Positions 1 to 6,502 are shown, numbered from the stretch's first letter. The stretch: 7,880 bases of DNA from a bacterium (GCA_003498085.1 DNCM01000091.1:1-7880); one strand, 5' to 3'. Numbers and translations: made by a program. Notes: a model not told the origin generated them from the sequence alone.

Positions 1-1
1 A

Positions 2-73
2 TGGGCGAAAGAGGACTCGAACCTCCGACCTCTTCCTTGTAAGAGAAGCGTTCTCCCTCTGAACTATTCGCCC
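2..73 (-). tRNA. tRNA-Val (anticodon UAC)
   Basis: Read on the minus strand this folds as a complete 72-nt cloverleaf. The acceptor stem GGGCGAA pairs with TTCGCCC, with discriminator A. The D arm is GTTC/GAAC around a 7-nt loop. The anticodon stem CTTCT/GGAAG closes the loop CTTACAA, giving anticodon TAC, which reads GUA valine codons and probably others by wobble. The variable loop is 5 nt. The T arm is GGAGG/CCTCT with loop TTCGAGT. The 3' CCA is not encoded: the base after the discriminator is T. The gene starts only 2 nt after the ilvN stop codon on the same strand, so it is almost certainly transcribed together with ilvBN and released by RNase P. Confidence 0.96.
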
Positions 74-75
74 AA

Positions 76-549
76 CTATTTTTCTCCCCTTACAACCCCA
101 ACCTTTCCTGTTCTTGTAAGTTCAAGTATTCCAAATGGTTTAAGGAGATTTATCAAAGCACTTATTTTTCCTTCATCTCCCGTTATTTCAATCGTTAAAG
201 ATTTCAAGCCAACATCAACAATCCTTGTCCTAAAGATATCACAAATTTCCATTAATTCGCTTCTTTTTTCGCTTTTTACCTTAAGTAACACAAGCTCCCT
301 TTCAACATGTTCTGTATCCGTAAGATCAGAGACCTTAATGACATCTACAACCTTGTTTAATTGTTTCTCTATTTGCTCAATAATTTTATCATCACCATGC
401 GTTACAATGGTCATCCTTGAGATAGTTGGATCATCTGTTTCTGCAACACATAATGAGTCAATATTATACCCTCTTGCAGAAAAAAGCCCTGCAATCCTTG
501 CCAACACTCCAAATCTATTTTCGACCAAAAGCGATATAATATGTCTCAT
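76..549 (-). CDS. ilvN: Acetolactate synthase small (regulatory) subunit
   Basis: This 157-residue protein is the regulatory subunit that activates acetolactate synthase and gives it valine feedback inhibition. An N-terminal ACT domain (about residues 3-75) shows the family pattern: LLVENRFGVLARIAGLFSAR, then GYNIDSL and DDPTISRMTI. Asn11 and Gly14, the counterparts of residues that shape the valine site in E. coli IlvH, are both present. The second half (about 80-157) matches the C-terminal domain of IlvN/IlvH. The length is normal for the family. The ATG at 549 places the ACT domain at the usual distance from the N-terminus; no strong Shine-Dalgarno precedes it. It lies 11 nt after the ilvB stop and 2 nt before tRNA-Val. 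The symbol ilvH would serve equally well. Confidence 0.96.
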   Translation of the reverse strand: MRHIISLLVENRFGVLARIAGLFSARGYNIDSLCVAETDDPTISRMTIVTHGDDKIIEQIEKQLNKVVDVIKVSDLTDTEHVERELVLLKVKSEKRSELMEICDIFRTRIVDVGLKSLTIEITGDEGKISALINLLKPFGILELTRTGKVGVVRGEK

Positions 550-560
550 ATTTTAACTTT

Positions 561-2231
561 TCATGCTGTCCCATCGATCATCTCTTTAAGGGATGCTCCA
601 GCCGGAATCATAGGGAATACATTTTCTTCCCTTACTATCCTAAAGTCTATCAAAGCTGGGCCCCTAAATTCAATAGCTTTTTTTATCGCATTATCTACTT
701 CCTCTTTTTTCTCAACCCTTATTCCAAATACACCGAATGCCTCTGCAAGCTTTACAAAATCTGGCCCAACCTCAAGACTTGTATAGGAATACCTTTTTCC
801 ATGAAATAACTCTTGCCATTGACGAACCATTCCTAAATATCTATTATTCAATATTGCAATATTTATAGGAAGCTTTTCCTGAACAGCTGTTGCCAATTCT
901 TGGATATTCATTAAGATTGACCCATCTCCTGCAATGTCAAAAACGATTTTATCTGGACATCCAATCTGTGCCCCAATTGCGGCAGGTAGACCATATCCCA
1001 TTGTTCCGAGGCCACCAGACGATAAAAATTGTCTTGGATATTTGCATTTGTAATACTGTGCAGCCCACATTTGGTTTTGGCCAACCTCTGTTGTAATGAT
1101 TGCCTCCCTATTTGTTATTTCACAAATTCTTTCAATAATATATTGTGGCCTAAGTTCACCATCATCTTTCCATTCAAGCGGGTACTCTTTCTTCCATCCA
1201 TTTATTTTTTTTACCCATTCAGATATCTCTGGTTTTTCAACAATTTTATTGAGCTCTTGTAAAACCATTTTACAATCCCCAACAATAGGGATATGGGCAA
1301 AGATGTTTTTACTTATCTCTGATGGATCTATATCAATATGAATTATTGTTGCACCCTTCGCAAATTCATCCTTTTTCCCTGTTATCCTGTCGTCAAACCT
1401 TGCACCAATTGCAATGATCAGATCGCATTCAGTAATAGCAAAGTTTGCATACTTTGTTCCATGCATCCCAAGCATACCAAGAAATAATGGATGTGTTCCG
1501 TCTATTGCTCCAAGACTAAGAAGTGTACTTGTTATAGGAATTCCTGTCTTTTCGACAAGCTCTCTTAATTCTTCTGATGCTGAAGATGAGATAACACCGC
1601 CACCAGAGTAAATGACAGGCCTTTTTGCCTTTTTTATTGCAAGAGCTGCTTTTTTTATCTGTTGTGGGTGGCCTTTATATCTTGGGTTATAACTCCTCAA
1701 TGAAACCTCTTTTATTGATTTAAAACTTCCCATTCCAGCAGATATATCCTTTGGAATATCCACCAAAACAGGCCCTGGTCTTCCAGATCTTACAAGGTAA
1801 AATGCCTCTTTTATTATGCGATAAAGCTCATTTGTGTCCTTTACTAAATAGCTCTGCTTTGTTATCGGCCTTGTTATTCCAACGATGTCTGCCTCTTGAA
1901 AAGCATCGTTTCCAATCATAGATGTTGGAACCTGACCTGTTATTGCAACTATCGAGATTGAATCCATGTACGCTGTTGCAATACCTGTTGTAAGGTTTGT
2001 TGCTCCAGGCCCTGATGTTGCAATACAGACACCAACTTTTCCTGTTGCTCTTGCATAGCCATCTGCACTATGTGCCGCACCCTGCTCATGACGAACAAGA
2101 ACAATCCTTAAATCTTTCGTCCTATAAAAAACATCAAAAATAGGAAGGACTGCTCCACCTTGATAGCCGAAAATAACCTCAACACCTTCTTCTTTTAATG
2201 CATCAACTAAAATTTCAGCCCCTGTTTTCAT
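561..2231 (-). CDS. ilvB: Acetolactate synthase large (catalytic) subunit
   Basis: This 556-residue, thiamine-diphosphate-dependent enzyme condenses two pyruvates to acetolactate, or pyruvate with 2-oxobutyrate to acetohydroxybutyrate, the first committed step of branched-chain amino acid synthesis. The three TPP-enzyme domains are visible in order. The N-terminal pyrimidine-binding domain has catalytic Glu49 in VRHEQGAAHSADGYAR, SGPGATNL at about 73-80, and GQVPTSMIGNDAFQE. A central domain follows. The C-terminal pyrophosphate domain has Gly435-Asp436-Gly437 and the closing Asn462-Asn463 pair (metal/TPP motif), then MVRQWQELF with Trp472. The length is typical. One oddity is GYQGGA at residues 22-27, where the family nearly always has GYPGGA. 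The ATG at 2231 lies at the expected transcription start of its promoter, so the mRNA may be leaderless. ilvI is an equivalent symbol. Confidence 0.96.
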   Translation of the reverse strand: MKTGAEILVDALKEEGVEVIFGYQGGAVLPIFDVFYRTKDLRIVLVRHEQGAAHSADGYARATGKVGVCIATSGPGATNLTTGIATAYMDSISIVAITGQVPTSMIGNDAFQEADIVGITRPITKQSYLVKDTNELYRIIKEAFYLVRSGRPGPVLVDIPKDISAGMGSFKSIKEVSLRSYNPRYKGHPQQIKKAALAIKKAKRPVIYSGGGVISSSASEELRELVEKTGIPITSTLLSLGAIDGTHPLFLGMLGMHGTKYANFAITECDLIIAIGARFDDRITGKKDEFAKGATIIHIDIDPSEISKNIFAHIPIVGDCKMVLQELNKIVEKPEISEWVKKINGWKKEYPLEWKDDGELRPQYIIERICEITNREAIITTEVGQNQMWAAQYYKCKYPRQFLSSGGLGTMGYGLPAAIGAQIGCPDKIVFDIAGDGSILMNIQELATAVQEKLPINIAILNNRYLGMVRQWQELFHGKRYSYTSLEVGPDFVKLAEAFGVFGIRVEKKEEVDNAIKKAIEFRGPALIDFRIVREENVFPMIPAGASLKEMIDGTA

Positions 2232-2237
2232 ATCTTA

Positions 2238-2267
2238 AAGATAGTATAAAATAAGGCATTTGGTCAA
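2238..2267 (-). promoter_or_regulatory. Predicted sigma70-type promoter of ilvBN
   Basis: On the minus strand a -35-like TTGACC (2267-2262) is followed after 18 nt by a -10-like TATCTT (2243-2238). Transcription would then begin at about 2231, the A of the ilvB ATG, giving a leaderless mRNA. An overlapping TATACT (2248-2243) is a better -10 by itself, but is only 13 nt from TTGACC and has no good -35 at 17 nt; it would leave a leader of about 5 nt. Either way there is no room for a leader peptide, T-box or riboswitch ahead of ilvB. Confidence 0.6.
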
Positions 2268-2315
2268 GATTTTTGTTTTTTATGGTATGCTTTGGCTTTT
2301 TTAAAGAAAAACTTC

Positions 2316-2344
2316 TTGACAGAGAGGCTCTGAATGTTTATAAT
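2316..2344 (+). promoter_or_regulatory. Perfect-consensus sigma70 promoter of the plus-strand operon
   Basis: TTGACA (2316-2321) and TATAAT (2339-2344) are separated by exactly 17 nt, an exact match to the housekeeping sigma70 consensus. The expected transcription start is at about 2351, one base before the ATG at 2352. An upstream ATG in the same frame at 2334 lies inside this promoter, between the two boxes, and so cannot be on this transcript. The promoter is divergent from that of ilvBN; the two -35 boxes are 48 nt apart. Confidence 0.8.
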
Positions 2345-2351
2345 TTTTGCA

Positions 2352-3548
2352 ATGCAAAAGTGGTATTATTTTGTATTCATTCTCTCCTTATTTGTTATAG
2401 GGTGTAAGGAAATACCGGGTGAAGAAGGCTATATATTCTTTCCGACAACAAAAATTACGGATAACAAAGCAGTTGATCTTTTTTGTGATGTTTCACCTGA
2501 TGGTCAATACATAGCATTTTCGTCGAACAAGAGGGGAAATTTTGATATATACATAAAGAATATAAATGAGCAAGCAACTACTCAGAGGACATTTGGGAAA
2601 GAAGCCGACATCTTTCCATCATTTTCACCAGATGGAAGAAGCATTGCGTATTCATCGGATAGATTTGGCAATTTCGATATTTTCATAATGAACACATTTT
2701 CTGGAATGGATGTAAGGCAGGTAACATTTGACAGAGAGAGAAATGAAGTTGCACCAGATTTCTCACCAGATGGAAAAAAAATTCTTTTTACATCACTGTC
2801 AAAAAAAGAACCAACTTTAATGATCATCGATTTGGAAACTCATCTTACAACAGAGATAACAAAAGGTTGTTTTGGAAAGTTCTCTCCTGATGGAGAAAAG
2901 ATTGTTTTTGAAAGGGATGGTGATATATGGGTTGTTGGAGCAGATGGTAGGAGCGAAACTTTAGTTTTCCATTCCCCAAATTTTGGATGTATATTCCCTT
3001 GCTTTTCCCAAAATGGAAGAAAGATTGTTTATACATCTATACCAAAAAATACTGAATTTAAAAGTGTGATTGACATCAAAAATTTTAAAATGGCTGATAT
3101 TAGGGTTGTAAACATCGATGGATGTGGTGATATCCAACTTACAGGAAAATCGATCAGTAATTTCCCTTGTTGGTCCAATGATGGCTTTATTTATTATTCA
3201 TCATTGAGGGATGAAGTTATAAATATATTTCGGATTGAGGCACCATTTGATGTAGCAGTGGAGAAAGAAAAAGAGGAAAAAGTTTTGGTTAAAGAAGAAC
3301 TAGTAGAGATAAAAAAAGAAGAGAGAAAAGAAATAAGGTTTATCCCACCTCCCTTGCCCGAAAGAGGCATGAAGATGACAATAAAAAGAGATGGAACAAA
3401 TATTTGGACATATCCGGGAAAAACAGTCTTTGCAAAAATAGATAAAGGCGGAAAAGTAATCATTGTTGATTCATCAAAAAAATGGTATTATAAAGTTCTC
3501 ATTGAAGATGGAAGGGAAGGCTGGGTTTCGTCTTTCTTTGTAGAATAA
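2352..3548 (+). CDS. Lipoprotein with TolB-like PD40 beta-propeller and C-terminal SH3-like domain
   Basis: This 398-residue protein (counting from the ATG at 2352) is probably lipid-anchored in the envelope. Residues 1-18 form a lipoprotein signal peptide: a short charged start, a hydrophobic stretch and the lipobox VIGC with Cys18. Six PD40/WD40-like blades carry the signature [FVW]S-x-[DN]-G at about residues 47, 91, 137, 177, 218 and 274, as in the TolB propeller. Residues about 303-330 are a Glu/Lys-rich linker, followed by a proline patch (IPPPLP). Residues about 340-398 look like a bacterial SH3 domain, ending in GWVSSFFVE. TolB itself is periplasmic with its propeller at the C-terminus, so this is a relative and not TolB. 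Its ligand is unknown; protein-protein or peptidoglycan contact is an inference from the domains. The start at 2352 is preferred over 2334 because of the promoter. Confidence 0.8.
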   Translation: MQKWYYFVFILSLFVIGCKEIPGEEGYIFFPTTKITDNKAVDLFCDVSPDGQYIAFSSNKRGNFDIYIKNINEQATTQRTFGKEADIFPSFSPDGRSIAYSSDRFGNFDIFIMNTFSGMDVRQVTFDRERNEVAPDFSPDGKKILFTSLSKKEPTLMIIDLETHLTTEITKGCFGKFSPDGEKIVFERDGDIWVVGADGRSETLVFHSPNFGCIFPCFSQNGRKIVYTSIPKNTEFKSVIDIKNFKMADIRVVNIDGCGDIQLTGKSISNFPCWSNDGFIYYSSLRDEVINIFRIEAPFDVAVEKEKEEKVLVKEELVEIKKEERKEIRFIPPPLPERGMKMTIKRDGTNIWTYPGKTVFAKIDKGGKVIIVDSSKKWYYKVLIEDGREGWVSSFFVE

Positions 3549-3593
3549 TTCATTGGAATTATCCATACCTTCGGATCTTGGCAACTAGTATTT

Positions 3594-4277
3594 ATGGAAC
3601 TTGCTGATAAAATAGGCTTATACCTTAATTTTAATCCTTTTCTTGCTATAATACTTGTATTTTTAGCAGGTATCTTAAGTTCTTTTACACCTTGCGTTTA
3701 TCCAATGATTCCTATTATTGTTGGATATATTTGTGGCCAAGGAACCCCTCTATTGAATAGCTTTATTCTTTCATTATTATATGTCCTTGGCATGGCATGT
3801 GTTTATTCTATTCTTGGCATTATTGCAAGCCTAAGTGGCGGCATATTTGGGATAATTACCCAAAGTTTCCTTGTATATTTTATTGTTGCAAATATTTTTA
3901 TCCTTTTTAGTCTTTCAAGCTTTGGGGTTTTTTCTATTCATATCCCTTCTTTAAGAGTACAAAAAAGAAAGGGTCTTTTTGGTGCATTCATCCTTGGTTG
4001 TGTCTCTGGCCTTATATTCTCACCTTGCATTACTCCTGTACTTGGTGCTATTCTTTTATATGTTGCAACAAAGAAAAATATCGCTTTTGGAACTACAATC
4101 CTATTTACCTATGCATTGGGGACTGGGCTTTTAATAATCCTTCTTGGAAGTATAACAGGACTTATAATTAAAATTCCAAAGCCAGGCCCATGGATGGGGA
4201 AAGTAAGAAAATTTTTTGGTATCATTTTCTTCTTAATTGGTGAATATCTTCTTATTAAGGCAGGGAGTATAAGATGA
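3594..4277 (+). CDS. ccdA: CcdA/DsbD-type thiol:disulfide interchange transmembrane protein
   Basis: This 227-residue, very hydrophobic protein should form six transmembrane segments. Family members carry reducing equivalents from cytoplasmic thioredoxin across the inner membrane to extracytoplasmic thiol proteins, for example in cytochrome c maturation. Both signature redox motifs are present: TPCVYPMIP with Cys34 in the first segment and SPCITPVLG with Cys145 in the fourth. The two halves form the internal repeat typical of this family. The length fits stand-alone CcdA; there is no DsbD alpha or gamma domain. The ATG at 3594 lies 45 nt after the lipoprotein stop and has no clear Shine-Dalgarno. 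No thioredoxin-like partner or cytochrome c assembly gene is in view, so the final electron acceptor is unknown. The stop overlaps the next start as ATGA. Confidence 0.9.
   Translation: MELADKIGLYLNFNPFLAIILVFLAGILSSFTPCVYPMIPIIVGYICGQGTPLLNSFILSLLYVLGMACVYSILGIIASLSGGIFGIITQSFLVYFIVANIFILFSLSSFGVFSIHIPSLRVQKRKGLFGAFILGCVSGLIFSPCITPVLGAILLYVATKKNIAFGTTILFTYALGTGLLIILLGSITGLIIKIPKPGPWMGKVRKFFGIIFFLIGEYLLIKAGSIR
4262..4267 (+). promoter_or_regulatory. Shine-Dalgarno site of the MetE-like gene
   Basis: AGGGAG lies 6 nt before the ATG at 4274, inside the end of ccdA. This clear ribosome-binding site supports that start. It also shows that internal genes of the operon can use Shine-Dalgarno initiation even though the first gene appears leaderless. 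Confidence 0.7.
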
Positions 4278-5245
4278 AAGGGATATTCTCAACCGCCATC
4301 GGAAGCTTTCCACATCTTGAACCAAAGAAGGCAATCGAGGTATCTTTATTACTCGACATTCCCGTGTGGCCACAACTTCCAAAGAGGTCATTTCTAGAAA
4401 ATATGTACAACCAATTTAGCAAATGGCTTCCCTCTGTAAAATTGGACTACGAGAATAAAAACATCTATTTTGATACATCCGATATAGAATATGAACTTGC
4501 AGTATTCTACGAAAAAACTTTATCCTGTGATTTGGAGGCTTTTTCATTTTCTCCTGACTATGCCTCGGGTTTTTTCGAATTTCTTGATACTAAGCCAAAA
4601 AAAGAATATGTGAAAGGACAGATTACAGGTCCTATAAGCTTTGGTTTATCCGTATGTGACCAAAATAAAAAACCTGTCATTTATCATGATGAATTATTTT
4701 CTGCAATCAAAATAGGGCTTTTGCAGAATGCATTATGGCAAGTAAATAAACTAAAAGAATTTGGAAAACCGGTTATCTTTATTGACGAACCATATCTCGC
4801 GGGTTTTGGTTCATCTGTTATTCCAGTTTCGGGAGAAGATGTGGTTTCATGGCTTAATGAGATTATTTTGCCGCTTAAGAAAAAATGCCTTGTTGGCATC
4901 CATTGTTGTGGAAACACAGATTGGGATATTATTTTAAAAACAAAACTTGACATTTTAAGCTTTGATGCTTATAATTATTTTCACAATCTCTTTTTATATA
5001 AACAAATTTTATTATCATTTATCAAAAGTGAAGGTATACTTGCAGTAGGGATTGTTCCATCAAGTGAGGAGATTATAGATGTTGATGAGAATATGTTATT
5101 TGATAAGTTGATTAAAGAGATGGAAGGGATACCTTGCGATTGTTTTTTTATCACGCCATCTTGTGGCTTAGGAAGTCTAAATGAAGAATTGACTGAGATG
5201 GTGATTAAAAAACTTATTTCCTTGACTAAAAAATGCCAAGGATAA
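4274..5245 (+). CDS. Short cobalamin-independent methionine synthase-like (MetE C-domain/UROD fold) protein
   Basis: This 323-residue single-domain protein resembles the C-terminal catalytic half of MetE. It has IGSFPH near the N-terminus (compare IGSFPQT in MetE), VWPQLPKRSFLENMY, GQITGPISFG, and IDEP at 170-173. Its zinc-site residues match by spacing: His210 and Cys212 in HCCGN, Cys297 in PSCGLG, and Asp231 near the place where E. coli MetE has Glu665. The spacings (+2, +21, +87 from His) are close to E. coli's (+2, +24, +85). Such proteins transfer a methyl group to a zinc-bound thiol. Short 'core MetE' enzymes in archaea and some bacteria make methionine without the N-terminal MetE half, often from a corrinoid-bound methyl group. 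Homocysteine as acceptor is likely but unproven. The start overlaps the ccdA stop (ATGA); the stop overlaps rsmD by 13 nt. Confidence 0.78.
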   Translation: MKGIFSTAIGSFPHLEPKKAIEVSLLLDIPVWPQLPKRSFLENMYNQFSKWLPSVKLDYENKNIYFDTSDIEYELAVFYEKTLSCDLEAFSFSPDYASGFFEFLDTKPKKEYVKGQITGPISFGLSVCDQNKKPVIYHDELFSAIKIGLLQNALWQVNKLKEFGKPVIFIDEPYLAGFGSSVIPVSGEDVVSWLNEIILPLKKKCLVGIHCCGNTDWDIILKTKLDILSFDAYNYFHNLFLYKQILLSFIKSEGILAVGIVPSSEEIIDVDENMLFDKLIKEMEGIPCDCFFITPSCGLGSLNEELTEMVIKKLISLTKKCQG

Positions 5246-5799
5246 TTTTGGGAAGCAAAAAGGGGAGTAAAATTGCAAAACCTACTCATTCTCATTTTAC
5301 AAGGCCAATTTTGGCAAGGGTAAAGAATTCTTTATTTTCTTCAATTAAGGATAGAATTCCTGGTGCTTATTTCCTCGATCTGTTTGCAGGATCTGGTTCT
5401 TGTGGGATTGAAGCATTAAGTATGGGAGCAAAATATGCCCTATTTGTCGAGAGGGATAGAAACCAAGCAAATAGAATCAAGGAGGCATTAAAAGAATTGG
5501 GGTTTGAAAATGCTACAAGGGTTTTTATTGGAAATTCATTTTTAGCAATAAAGAGGCTTAAAGAAGGGTTTGATATCATATTCCTTGGTCCTCCATATAA
5601 GGATTTCCTTGTAAACAAAACAATCGATGCGATAGATAAAGCTTTTATATTAAAAGACGACGGGTTAGTAATAGCCCAGCATCATAAAAAGGAGGATATA
5701 TCAAAAGAAGTTGGACAACTTATTTTAAAAAAGCAAAAAAAATTTGGAGAAACAGTTCTTTCTTTCTATGAGAAAACTAAAGTTGACAATAGCCTATGA
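5233..5799 (+). CDS. rsmD: RsmD-family 16S rRNA (guanine-N2)-methyltransferase, altered catalytic motif
   Basis: This 188-residue Rossmann-fold methyltransferase belongs to the family that makes m2G966 (E. coli numbering) in the small-subunit rRNA. Family landmarks are the N-terminal RIILGSKKG, then TRPILARVKNSLF (usually TRPT-x-x-x-R-x-x-x-F), and the S-adenosylmethionine motif LDLFAGSGSCGIEALSMGA at about 48-66. The catalytic motif IV, normally DPPY or DPPF, reads GPPY here: codon 119 is GGT where GAT would give Asp. The acidic residue of the usual GDA motif also appears as Asn (IGNSF). The fold and family are clear, but activity is open. The start at 5233 overlaps the upstream gene by 13 nt with no obvious Shine-Dalgarno, and the tail overlaps truA by 32 nt. 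Confidence 0.85.
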   Translation: MPRIILGSKKGSKIAKPTHSHFTRPILARVKNSLFSSIKDRIPGAYFLDLFAGSGSCGIEALSMGAKYALFVERDRNQANRIKEALKELGFENATRVFIGNSFLAIKRLKEGFDIIFLGPPYKDFLVNKTIDAIDKAFILKDDGLVIAQHHKKEDISKEVGQLILKKQKKFGETVLSFYEKTKVDNSL

Positions 5800-6502
5800 T
5801 GGAACAAATTACTATGGTTTTCAAAGGCAAAAGGACAAACCTAGTGTTCAAGGGACATTGGAAAATGCAATTTCAAAAATTACAAAAGAAGTGATAAAGA
5901 CAAAGGGTGCATCGAGGATAGATAGGGGAGGACATGCTTTGGGCCAAGTTGTTTGCTTTGAAACATGTTCATCTATCCCTTGTCTAAATTTAAAGGATGG
6001 GATAAACTCTATTTTGCCGAAGGATATATTTGTAAGAAGAGTAACCGAGGTGGATACCTCATTTAATCCGAGACATGCTTTGATACGAAAATATAGGTAT
6101 ATTGTTCAAAATCAAAAAGAGAAATGTCTTTATCTCTCAAGGTATAGCTATTTTTTTCCATATGAACTTGATATTTCTGCAATGGAAGATACAAGCACTG
6201 TTTTTATTGGAACGCATAATTTCTCATCATTTGCGATGTGTGAAGGGAGAAATCCAACAAGAGAGATTAAAGATATATCAATTGTTAAAAACCAAGGTAT
6301 TTTTGGAGAAAGCCTTATATTTTTTGATATTTCTGGAGCAAGCTTTCTTACAAATATGATAAGGTCTATTGTTGCAACGCTCCTTAAAGTCGGTCAAGGT
6401 ATACTTAAAAAGGAAAATATAATAGATATCTTCAACATGAGAAAGAGGGTATCGTGGAAAGCTCCAGCAAACGGGCTTTTTCTCCTTGAGGTAGTTTATT
6501 AA
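5768..6502 (+). CDS. truA: tRNA pseudouridine(38-40) synthase TruA
   Basis: This 244-residue TruA-family enzyme converts uridines 38-40 in the anticodon stem-loop of many tRNAs to pseudouridine. It shows LKLTIAYDGTNYYGFQRQ at the N-terminus, SVQGTLE, the catalytic-loop region with Asp52, ALGQVV, FNPRHALIRKYRY, FIGTHNFSSF, and the C-terminal SFLTNMIRSIVATLLKVGQG and APANGLFLLEV. The catalytic loop is unusual: the family normally reads GRTDAGVHA, this protein SRIDRGGHA. The Asp, Arg50 and His56 are kept, but Thr, Ala and Val are changed. The ATG at 5768 is chosen because family proteins start with this M-R-K-L-K-L-type strand; an upstream in-frame TTG at 5744 would add eight residues and deepen the overlap with rsmD. 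The stop TAA overlaps the gmk start by one base. Confidence 0.9.
   Translation: MRKLKLTIAYDGTNYYGFQRQKDKPSVQGTLENAISKITKEVIKTKGASRIDRGGHALGQVVCFETCSSIPCLNLKDGINSILPKDIFVRRVTEVDTSFNPRHALIRKYRYIVQNQKEKCLYLSRYSYFFPYELDISAMEDTSTVFIGTHNFSSFAMCEGRNPTREIKDISIVKNQGIFGESLIFFDISGASFLTNMIRSIVATLLKVGQGILKKENIIDIFNMRKRVSWKAPANGLFLLEVVY
6488..6492 (+). promoter_or_regulatory. Shine-Dalgarno site of gmk
   Basis: GAGGT lies 9 nt before the gmk ATG at 6502, within the last codons of truA. It supports this start and suggests that gmk can be initiated independently as well as by reinitiation at the TAATG junction. Confidence 0.55.

Noticed and set aside
338..1611. Several plus-strand reading frames opposite ilvN and ilvB
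   Set aside because: They lie antisense to strongly conserved coding sequence, have no recognisable domains or promoters, and arise from the codon use of the minus-strand genes.
2334..2351. Upstream ATG as the start of the lipoprotein gene
   Set aside because: It lies between the -35 and -10 boxes of a perfect promoter and adds MFIIFA before a good lipoprotein signal peptide; the ATG at 2352 fits both promoter and signal peptide.
3543..3564. Stem-loop after the lipoprotein gene (GAATAATTC, loop ATTG, GAATTATCC) as a terminator
   Set aside because: Eight of nine pairs form but nearly all are A-T, it overlaps the stop codon and no T-run follows, so it is unlikely to stop transcription within the operon.
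5744..5767. TTG start for truA giving eight extra residues
   Set aside because: Family proteins begin at the MRKLKLTIAYDG strand, an ATG is present there, and the TTG has no good Shine-Dalgarno of its own.
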